Shown: positions 55,096-62,087 of the stretch, one piece after another
Numbering within the stretch: position 1 is the first letter of the stretch
Layout: each line of letters opens with the position of its first letter
Made by a program: the position numbers and the translations under genes
Virus record (IMG/VR): IMGVR_UViG_3300045125_000168
Span: 124,001 to 188,000 of that record
Strand: one strand, 5' to 3'
Length of the DNA: 64,000 bases
Origin: a virus
Notes under the pieces: model-generated
The model's database searches: none
Told to the model about the DNA's origin: nothing
What the model saw: the letters and a program-made list of their open reading frames with translations, nothing else

Positions 55096-56951
55096 TTAGT
55101 CCTCTGCGGCCTCGGGTTTTACCAGGATCTTCTTGATCTCGTCGGCGGCTTCGTTGATAAAATCCTCGTCATCAACGTCGATAGCGTAAAGTGTCCGCTC
55201 TTCATCTTCGTCCTCGACTTTATAAACGTACTTGATAACCCAACCATTACCGTCATGTTCAGGTTCGATGATCTCCGTGATGTTATCCTGCTCAATTTTT
55301 TCTTTGATATTGTCCTCTAGCTCGGACTCTAGTTGACCTTTTAAAAGATCGCGGACGGTTTCGTTTAACTTATCTTCGTCGATAACTAGAGCGAGACCAG
55401 CATCAACCTCAAAGTAAACATAGCCACTTCTCACAGATCCGCGTGATAGGTGTCTATTCACTTTATCTTGTTGCTCTTCCGAGAGGCTTTCCCACTCTTC
55501 TGCAAGGTCTTCTGGTAACTCCGTTTCTGTTTCACCTTGATGGTAATAGGCGAGAGCATAGTTTGGTGGATAGGACTCTTCATAAGTTTCAACCTGACAG
55601 CACTTAAAGAGACTTTCTTTTCTAACACATCCAAGACGTATCGGACTTTATCTTCGACATCGCTATCCACTTTATCTAAAATTTGCCTTTCAGCTAGATC
55701 GTTAAAACTCTCTTCCAATATATATTCATACTCTCCGAGCCAGTCTTCACTAGAATAGTGTTCTTCTTCTCCTTCAATATATTCATCAATTCTCTGAGCC
55801 AAATCCTCCAGATCAACCCCTGATGGAGCCAATTCAGGACGTTTTTCGATCAGCTTATCTTTTAAACCCTCGTCTAAGTCTGAGATCCTAAAATTGTTTT
55901 GAGCCGCGTACCCGCCCCCTTTGAGCTTGGTGATTTTGTCATCCTCTAAGAGCTTGACGATATAAGGATGCAGGTTCTCTTTGGGCTTCTGGTTGCTAAA
56001 CCCCTTCATTTCGCCAAGAGAGCCATCGGAGTTCCAAATAAAGGTCGCGTGGGGCTTCCACATTTTTTTGCCTTTTTTGGTCGTAATCGGCTCGCGCAAA
56101 GAGAGGATTCTTTGTCCCTTCCTGGCTGAAGGCACGTTGCCGCAGTGACGCATGGCGGCTCCCTCTTTCTCACACCCAGCACGGTCCAAAAGATGCCACT
56201 GCCAACCATCTTCAAACTTAAGGAAGGTCTTGTCGGCCCCTTGCTCAACCAAGCGGGCTTTTTCTTTTTGCAAAGACTCTGACTTTTCCGTGAGACTTTT
56301 AAGGTCTTCAAGCAGCTTATCGGACTTTTGGTCCTTAAATGTATAATTCAGAACAGGCTGATAATTATTGACCTCAGCGTTGCCAAGATAGTGGGTGATG
56401 TCAGTGAGCAGTTGGTCGATGTCTGAGGACTTTAAGGGATCTGGTGGCTCTTTACCTTGAAAGGCGGGCCGAGTGCCCCGTGCCTTCTTTAAGAACCACA
56501 CGATCCGATCCTCTCTTTTGAGATTCTTGATCGACTTAGCAATAAGAGCATCCCAATACTCCGGTTGGTCCAACCGATTGGAACCTGGATTCTCGTAGAA
56601 CGGTTTCAGCATCATCTTCAGCCGTGGCTTGCGACTAGCTAGGACTTCAATTCTTTGCAAAAACTCAAGTTCATTTGGATTTTCCTTTTTTGCAGCTTGC
56701 GGCTTGAGTAGAAGAGGTTCAATTTGCTTCTTCACGTCTCGAAGGAACTTTTTGTCATCTAACGGGATTTCAAAAAGGACTTTTTCTGCACCATCAACTT
56801 TGTAGTTGAGTTGCCAGGATTCTACATAGTCTTCATTTTCTCGCTCATTCGGACCGTAAATTTTACTTATCTTCTCCGATTTAATTTTCTTTTTGATCGT
56901 GGGCATCTCATCTGCATCGGCATCTCCTGGCAACTTTTGGGATTCATTCAT
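55096..56951 (-). CDS. PcfJ-like phage protein, long paralogue of 30451-31524 (frame-disrupted)
   Basis: About 615 residues after repairing one shift near 55600. The N-terminus MNESQKLPGDADADEMPTIK leads to NELEFLQRIEVLASRKPRLK, REDRIVWFLKKARG, FEDGWQWHLLDRAGCEKEGA, AMRHCGNVPSARKGQRILSL, REPIT, GSLGEMKGFSNQKPKENLHP and GGGYAAQNNFRISDL. The C-terminal 200 residues, absent from the paralogue, are acidic. M-R-H-C-G-N and S-L-R-E-P are shared with the 30451 copy. Related PcfJ-type proteins occur on mobile elements. Role unknown. Confidence 0.65.
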
Positions 56952-56955
56952 AATC

Positions 56956-57375
56956 TTACTTTGGAAGCCTAACCATCTCAGCGGACCCCCGCAAAACAAA
57001 CCCGTGGCGTCCGTAGAATTTCTTGAGCCTGCCTAGTGGAGTGCTCCCTTGGCGTCGTGGTCCCACACCGACATGAAGCTGCAAGACCACTTGGTACTTG
57101 TCAGCAAGCTCCGTCAGGTATCGGAGAGCCTCAGTCCCCGCACCTGAGCCTTTCTCAGCGGCACTGAGCCAGGAGATATAGACCGTGGGCTTGGTCCTCT
57201 CCTTCGTCTCAAGATCTAAAAAGGCACCGCCCTTGGAGGTCTGCAAAGCGTACCCCAGACCTCGGAAGTAACCCTTGGCCTTGGTTTTGAACTCGTCTAC
57301 CAGCTTTTGCGCTGGGGCATCCTCGGCACATAACACGGGATATTTGCGCTGCACGGAAGAAAAAACATGCCGCAT
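56956..57375 (-). CDS. Leader-tagged GNAT acetyltransferase
   Basis: An intact 139 residues. MRHVFSSVQRKYPVLCAEDA is the shared leader with L-C-A-E. Then YFRGLGYALQTSKGGAFLDL, VYISWLSAAEKGSGAGTEAL (acetyl-CoA loop G-S-G-A-G-T), RYLTELADKYQVVLQLHVGV and LKKFYGRHGFVL (motif B). The fold is complete. The acceptor is unknown. It stops five bases before the next gene start. Confidence 0.85.
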   Translation of the reverse strand: MRHVFSSVQRKYPVLCAEDAPAQKLVDEFKTKAKGYFRGLGYALQTSKGGAFLDLETKERTKPTVYISWLSAAEKGSGAGTEALRYLTELADKYQVVLQLHVGVGPRRQGSTPLGRLKKFYGRHGFVLRGSAEMVRLPK

Positions 57376-57490
57376 CCTCTGTAGTCTCGTGAGCTAGATA
57401 AATCTTGCTCAAACGACTTCGTGAGGTGCAAGTTGCATTTTGTCTTTGTTCATATTATATCATCATTCGGTCCAAGGGGAGACAACCATC

Positions 57491-57778
57491 ATGGTCGAAA
57501 AATGGATAGGCATCAAAGAGATCGCGGAGCACCTGGGCATTTCCGTGGTGACGATCTATAGATGGGTTGAAAATGGAAAAATCCCTTGCCACAGGGTCGG
57601 CAAACTCTGGAAGTTCAAACCTTCAGAGGTCGATGCCTGGGTGAGCAGCGGGCAGGCTTCGGGAACGAGTAAGACGAAAAAGAAAAAGAAGAAAAAAGCT
57701 CTAAATAATTATTTTACCTTAAAACCTTCACCCATCATCTCTTCTTTGAGAATTTCAAGCATATTGTCAGCAGCATAG
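57491..57778 (+). CDS. Excisionase-type HTH protein (HTH_17/AlpA-like)
   Basis: The plus strand encodes MVEKWIGIKEIAEHLGISVV, TIYRWVENGKIPCHRVGKLW and KFKPSEVDAWVSSG, a complete MerR-like excisionase domain. A Lys-rich tail follows (KTKKKKKKK). The open frame runs to 57778, overlapping the minus gene at 57709. One extra A in the run near 57695 would give KSSK and a stop at about 57711, which is more likely. GGGGAG precedes ATG. It is a lone plus-strand gene in a minus-strand run. Confidence 0.85.
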   Translation: MVEKWIGIKEIAEHLGISVVTIYRWVENGKIPCHRVGKLWKFKPSEVDAWVSSGQASGTSKTKKKKKKKALNNYFTLKPSPIISSLRISSILSAA

Positions 57779-58182
57779 TCGATCTCCGGGTTCACAATAC
57801 CGTCTGCGTTTTTCTTTTCACCCGTTTCGATATTGGTCGTAAGATCACCCACCCGCGTAATTTTTATACCTCGGGCCGAACCGTCCTCACACTTATAGGT
57901 GATCGAAACGGTGAAAACCTTGTCGTTCACCTTTTTCAGTTTCGCATCGACCTTGCACTCGACACCCGCATCCTGAAAAACTTTGGTCACGTCTTTGGCA
58001 AACGTATCCAACTTTTTGTCCGAAAACGTCATGCCGTGGGCAAAGGTGCTAAAAAGTCCTGTTCCGACGAGAACAGTGACCGTTTTTTTCAACTTATTCA
58101 AAAAGTCAAATTTGGCTTCAATCCTAGAACAATAGGAATAGGAGATTTTTTTGGCTTGGACTTTTTGAATATAACTGGCCAC
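57709..58182 (-). CDS. Leader-like tagged protein with internal hydrophobic segment
   Basis: AAGGAG eight bases before a GTG start. MASYIQKVQAKKISYSYCSR fits the first part of the shared leader (Y-I-x-K-V-x-A-K). Residues 33-52 (KTVTVLVGTGLFSTFAHG) look like a signal or membrane segment, so two targeting elements are in tandem. The rest reads FAKDVTKVFQDAGVECKVDA and VFTVSITYKCEDGSARGIKI, a small alpha/beta domain with two Cys. 157 residues. It could be released from the capsid and exported after injection. Function unknown. Confidence 0.6.
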   Translation of the reverse strand: MASYIQKVQAKKISYSYCSRIEAKFDFLNKLKKTVTVLVGTGLFSTFAHGMTFSDKKLDTFAKDVTKVFQDAGVECKVDAKLKKVNDKVFTVSITYKCEDGSARGIKITRVGDLTTNIETGEKKNADGIVNPEIDYAADNMLEILKEEMMGEGFKVK

Positions 58183-58209
58183 TTGAAATCTCCTTCGATT
58201 GCCGCTGAA

Positions 58210-58932
58210 TTATCTGGAGCCGATTTTTTCCGCAATCTCAAAGAAGTTAGAACCATCCTTTTTCAGTAAAGGTATCTTGCTACGATCAATCCGCCACATC
58301 TGTGATGGCATCAGGATGCCTTCATGCGCGATGTTACCGTACTCATCTATAAGCTCAAGTTTCTGCTTGTCTGAAAGCAAAGGAAGAAGGATCTTTCCTG
58401 CTTTTATCCAAGCATCATAACACCCTTGAATAACTTCTTCGAGAAGAGTGGCGTTGTATTCTTCAACAGGTTCTACTTCAAGGTAGTCTTCCGCTAAATC
58501 TCTGAGCCACTTCCTCTTTTTCTTATCGAAGGCATCACGCGCAGCTTCACCGATCTGATCCTCGTCAGGATGGATATTCTGTAGTTCTTTACCAGAAATA
58601 ACAAACATGAATCCATAACGACCGCGTTTCTTTATCAAATCATATATGTATTCACTGTTAGTTCCTGCTACTGCCGCACCGAGAGCATAATGAAGTGCAT
58701 AGCCGACATTTTTGCTGATATATACCCTGTCATCTACTGCTCGGCTAAAACCTTTAGTGCGTGACATATTTGGTTTGATGCCATGCTTCCATATTTTTTG
58801 CGCTTTTCTCTCGGTGGTGGTCCCATGGTAATAAAAAGCGTTTTTTATTGCGTCATGTGGCAAGGCACTTTCGCAAACATCAACGTCTTCGTTGAGTGAA
58901 TATTTGGCCAATACTTTTGTGAAAAAGTTCAC
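58210..58932 (-). CDS. Leader-tagged ADP-ribosyltransferase-like protein (PARP/Tpt1-like motif)
   Basis: GGAG lies six bases before GTG at 58932, giving MNFFTKVLAKYSLNEDVD, an exact leader match; an ATG four codons upstream lacks a site. The body has FYYHGTTTERKAQKIWKHGI and KPNMSRTKGFSRAVDDRVYI, then SKNVGYALHYALGAAVAG. Y-H-G-T-T...A-x-x-I-x-x-x-G-I...V-Y-x-S is the H-Y-type NAD-binding signature of PARP/Tpt1/DarT-like transferases. The C-terminal half is helical and acidic. About 240 residues, intact. Confidence 0.75.
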   Translation of the reverse strand: MNFFTKVLAKYSLNEDVDVCESALPHDAIKNAFYYHGTTTERKAQKIWKHGIKPNMSRTKGFSRAVDDRVYISKNVGYALHYALGAAVAGTNSEYIYDLIKKRGRYGFMFVISGKELQNIHPDEDQIGEAARDAFDKKKRKWLRDLAEDYLEVEPVEEYNATLLEEVIQGCYDAWIKAGKILLPLLSDKQKLELIDEYGNIAHEGILMPSQMWRIDRSKIPLLKKDGSNFFEIAEKIGSR

Positions 58933-58968
58933 AAAATACTCCATGAAATTTGTATACCAGGAAAGATC

Positions 58969-59481
58969 CTACTTCGACTTCATGATATAACGAGTCTGCA
59001 CTGTACCCGGTAAGACTATGACCTCTTTTTCTTCGAGGACATCCTGCCGCAAAGCACTGTCAATGCCAGAGACTCTCGTTATATCGACAAGTATTAATGA
59101 TGGAGGAACTATGGCTTCCAGAACAATACCCTTCGTATGTGACTTAATATATCCACCAGAGTATGGGAAAAAGGCGAAACTCCGGGCTGCGTCTAGATCT
59201 TTGGACCAAGATGAAAGCTGGTCCGAGTGCAAAGAGAAGCTCTCACCTAACTCCAGTTTTTTGCCTGCTAAAGCTCGGATTAGTTTTTCAGGAGTTTTGT
59301 AATTACCTACCGAGATACCGCGATATAGCTTAAGAGAACGCTTGGGACTGGCTTCTTTTAAGCTCTCAATGATGTCAGGAGATGGTGGATCTTTGATATC
59401 AGAAATCCATTCTTCCAGCCATTCAATGGCATCATACCCCGGCCAAGTTTTTGCGATGATTTGTTTTAAAAAACTTTTCAT
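58969..59481 (-). CDS. Leader-tagged R-S-E ADP-ribosyltransferase
   Basis: An intact 170 residues. MKSFLKQIIAKTWPGYDAIE is a leader variant (F-L-K-Q-I). The catalytic core is visible: SLKLYRGISVGNYK (Arg), LGESFSLHSDQLSSWSKDLD (S-x-S region), and VLEEKEVIVLPG (E-x-E). This is the cholera-toxin-type R-S-E class, which includes T4 Alt, ModA and ModB. The E-x-E motif indicates arginine as acceptor. No indels. It lies 14 bases after the prohead protease stop. Confidence 0.87.
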   Translation of the reverse strand: MKSFLKQIIAKTWPGYDAIEWLEEWISDIKDPPSPDIIESLKEASPKRSLKLYRGISVGNYKTPEKLIRALAGKKLELGESFSLHSDQLSSWSKDLDAARSFAFFPYSGGYIKSHTKGIVLEAIVPPSLILVDITRVSGIDSALRQDVLEEKEVIVLPGTVQTRYIMKSK

Positions 59482-59494
59482 GTTTATCTAAACC

Positions 59495-60253
59495 TCAAAA
59501 ATACCAGAGTTGATGCGATTCCGCAGAAACGTCGGCTGGGCTTTCAACGGAACTCGTCTCAAAAAGTCTACACCGGAACATAAACTATAAGACAATATTC
59601 CGTCGTGAATAGATCCAGGAGGATACTTCACAGGCTTGTTGCCGTTGCTGATTTGTCCGGTGATAGAGTTGATGAAGCTGGAAACCCAGGCTCCCATGGA
59701 GTATCCGCGACGTTGCCCGCGCTCGATCTTGTTTGCTAGTGTGGGATCTTTTGTCGGCAATAACCGAGGAGCACATAGATCTTCCACACGTCCCAACCTG
59801 GAACCTTGCGCAAGGTTGCGTCGAAGTGAATGCCTTTGGCCTTGGTGAAGTCGCGGTTATCGTGATCGGCAAAAGTCGGTTTACCACTGAATGTTTGGTA
59901 AATAAATTTTCCGAAGCGTGGGTCAAAGTACGAAATCTCAGAATATGGAAAACAGTGCAAGTTGCGATTGGGGTACTCTACTGTTACGATCGGAACTTCT
60001 GTAAACAAGTAATCGTTTATATTTGCACTGATCTGATAGGTTTCACTCGCGCCCTTGAGCCAAGAATAGTCGATGGCATGACCGTTGACTTTAGCTACAC
60101 ACTTCTTGGTATCTTTGTCTTCGATCTTACGGAGGCGTTCCTTGGCGACTTCTTTTTTTGAGGAAACTCTTGAGGTGCGGCATCAGCGTAAACCTTAAAC
60201 CGTCCTTCGTGATGACGGGGTAGGCTTAGATGCGCGTGTGTGGGAAACCGCAT
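59495..60253 (-). CDS. Prohead maturation protease, T4 gp21-like (frame-disrupted)
   Basis: AAGGA nine bases before ATG. Repaired, about 250 residues: HHEGRFKVYADAAPQEFPQK, KVNGHAIDYSWLKGASETYQ, YFDPRFGKFIYQTFSGKPTF, ADHDNRDFTKAKGIHFDATL (His candidate), RKVPGWDVWKIYVLLG, KDPTLANKIERGQRRGYSMG and AWVSSFINSITGQISNG (G-Y-S-M-G Ser candidate), then FFETSSVESPADVSAESHQL and WYF. The order H...R-G-x-x-x-x-x-S-M-G...F-x-E-x-S-x-V-x-x-P-A is that of phage prohead proteases. Indels near 60130, 59760 and 59550. It should cleave head proteins and, by inference, the shared leaders. Confidence 0.82.
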
Positions 60254-60269
60254 ACTTTGGTCCTTTTTT

Positions 60270-60382
60270 AGACTTCTAAAAGGTCGGAGCACGATGTTCT
60301 ATTTGATGAATCTTATAGACAATTCGGGGTACTAAAGCGTGTGCTAAACACCCTTGTAGTGCTTAACCTTTTAGAAGCGTCT
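60270..60382 (-). ncRNA. Structured intergenic RNA element upstream of the prohead protease
   Basis: A perfect 12-bp pair CTTCTAAAAGGT / ACCTTTTAGAAG, extended by AGA/TCT across a two-base bulge, encloses about 80 bases. Inside, AGCAC pairs with GTGCT, and smaller stems GTG-TTTAGCA-CAC and TCTAT...ATAGA are possible. It lies between the stop at 60396 and the protease ATG at 60253. No gene fits here. Could be a 5'-UTR regulator, a processing site or a small RNA. Confidence 0.5.
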
Positions 60383-60395
60383 TTTGGCCTGATTC

Positions 60396-60749
60396 CTAGC
60401 AGAGGGTACCAACGTCTGGGATTTTATCTTCACCATCGTCCTCATCGTCATCTTCTTCATCATCAAAGACTTTTCGTTCCTTGCGGATTGTATACACGGC
60501 AGAAACTAGCTGGTAATAAGCCTCTTCAAGATCGTTTCTCTTACTGCCGTGAAGGGCATTGTATAATAGGAGGACGTCATTGAGGCTACATGAGTAGAAA
60601 TTAAGCTCTCGCAGAGCATCGAGCAGATAATCGACCTCTTCTTCCGAGAGGCCATTCTCGTGACAAAAAGTTGCGATTTTGAGTTCCGCGCTATCGCTCA
60701 TTTCATCATAACGACGAAGAGCAGCTTCTTTCGGGTCGAGTATCGTCAT
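60396..60749 (-). CDS. Hypothetical protein with acidic C-terminus
   Basis: An intact 117 residues. The first 90 are helical: MTILDPKEAALRRYDEMSDS, ATFCHENGLSEEEVDYLLDA, LVSAVYTIRKERK. Then comes an acidic run (FDDEEDDDEDDGED). Start overlaps the previous stop (ATGA). Function unknown. Confidence 0.6.
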   Translation of the reverse strand: MTILDPKEAALRRYDEMSDSAELKIATFCHENGLSEEEVDYLLDALRELNFYSCSLNDVLLLYNALHGSKRNDLEEAYYQLVSAVYTIRKERKVFDDEEDDDEDDGEDKIPDVGTLC

Positions 60750-61539
60750 GCTAAAACCTCGCGGTAGTGAAGCGTCAGTTGGGGATTTGTCACAGGTTGA
60801 GCTAGAGGACTCAGGCGCACGGCTAAAAGTTCGGTGCCTGCTGGGAAGTAGGTTGGAGCGAAGCTCTCACTTGAAAGTTGGACCTCACGGGTGACCGGAT
60901 CGATCAACTCGAAGGCAATTCCAGCCGAGCCTTCGAGCTTGGTGACCAGAAAGGGAGTTGGGAAAACCAAAGAGCCCATCTCAACTTTTTTAGCCGAAGC
61001 GATCCCCTCTTTTTTCCATTCCTTGGTGATGACACTAACCGAGACCCAGAGATCAGAGGCTGGGTCATGAAAGAAAAGTCCACCCCCTCGAATACAAGGG
61101 TCTGGTAAGGATCAGGGTTAGGTGGAAGCAGAGAGGGGTCGGTAATGGTTTCCCAGGCGAGACTGACTCGCGCCCGCCCATGACTCTCTTGGTCTTCACG
61201 AGATTCGACTTTGAAGTTGCCAACAAAGTTGAGGGATGAAGTTTTATCGACCTTAACGACATAGTTTTCTTCAAGCCCAATGACCCCTGCTTCCATCTCA
61301 GGGTATCGAATGATTTTAAGAACTTTTCTTCGTTCAAGGTCGAGAACTTCAGCTAGTACAGCACGGAAATCCCGGTATTCAAGCTCAACATCTGTGTTAG
61401 GTGGGAGGGTGATGGTTCGAGACGCAAGGTCTTGCTTCTTGTCGATACCAACATCCCCAGGGATTCTTAGCTTGAATGCCTGCTTGAGCAGGTTACGGAT
61501 AACCCCTGTGCTAACTACAGTTGTGAGCTTGTGTGACAT
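60746..61539 (-). CDS. Probable virion or tail-associated hypothetical protein (frame-disrupted)
   Basis: About 262 residues after one shift near 61040: MSHKLTTVVSTGVIRNLLKQ, RIPGDVGIDKKQDLASRTIT, VELEYRDFRAVLAEVLDLER, KIIRYPEMEAGVIGLEENYV, GRARVSLAWETITDPSLLPP, then FPTPFLVTKLEGSAGIAFEL and the C-terminus VTNPQLTLHYREVLA. Beta-rich. It sits between fibre and head genes, suggesting a structural role. No specific family is recognised. Confidence 0.55.
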
Positions 61540-61542
61540 ACG

Positions 61543-62025
61543 TTAGATTTTCTTTTTCTTTTTGGGTGCGGGTGCTGCCTCCACAGGGGCTGGTGCAGCA
61601 ACAGGCGCTGGTTTTGGTGGAGGAATCTGATCGACGATAAACTCTAGTTGGAGCAGATCATCCACGGTGATGGAAGTCATATCTCCGAGTTCATCGAGAA
61701 GCACATACGGGATGTCTATCTCCATATCGAGGAGTTCGCGCATATCGCGGTTAAAAAGTTCTTTGTTGGCATCAGTAATAGAAAACTGAGTGTAAAGCAT
61801 TCCGCGTTCATCGCGCTTCTCTTCACAGATCGCGTTGCCGTTTGCATCTTTATCAGCATAAAAACGCGCTTTCTCTGAGCGCATTTCTTCGAAGATTTTG
61901 GTCTCGTCACGAACTTTAGACACGACCTGCCTGAGCTTATAGCTGGTGCGGATGGGCAAGTGCAGGCCCGTGAGCTTATTCAGACTCTTTTGAAAACTCA
62001 TGTTCACGATCTTTTCTAGTTTCAC
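61543..62025 (-). CDS. Small phage protein, DUF1617-like
   Basis: AGGAGG seven bases before a GTG start. An intact 160 residues: SFQKSLNKLTGLHLPIRTSY, KLRQVVSKVRDETKIFEEMR, FSITDANKELFNRDMRELLD, PYVLLDELGDMTSITVDDLL, then a Pro/Ala/Lys tail (PAPVEAAPAPKKKKK). The helix pair with P-x-R-x-x-Y-K-x-x-x...D-x-x-E and the D-L-L near the end resemble phage DUF1617-type tail-assembly proteins. Moderate support only. Confidence 0.55.
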   Translation of the reverse strand: MKLEKIVNMSFQKSLNKLTGLHLPIRTSYKLRQVVSKVRDETKIFEEMRSEKARFYADKDANGNAICEEKRDERGMLYTQFSITDANKELFNRDMRELLDMEIDIPYVLLDELGDMTSITVDDLLQLEFIVDQIPPPKPAPVAAPAPVEAAPAPKKKKKI

Positions 62026-62055
62026 AGTAGCCTCCTGGTGTTAGATAAGACTAAG

Positions 62056-62079
62056 GTGGTTCCCCTTGCGGGGAACCAC
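62056..62079. terminator. Hairpin between fibre gene and the DUF1617-like gene
   Basis: GTGGTTCCCC pairs perfectly with GGGGAACCAC across TTGC. It lies just past the stop of the fibre gene on the minus strand. There is no long T-run on the minus strand, so efficiency is unclear. Confidence 0.6.
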
Positions 62080-62087
62080 AGAAAAAA

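Noticed and set aside
1-60253. Alternative genetic code or stop-codon reassignment to explain broken genes
   Set aside because: The breaks are frame changes at homopolymers, not in-frame stops, and long genes use the standard code.
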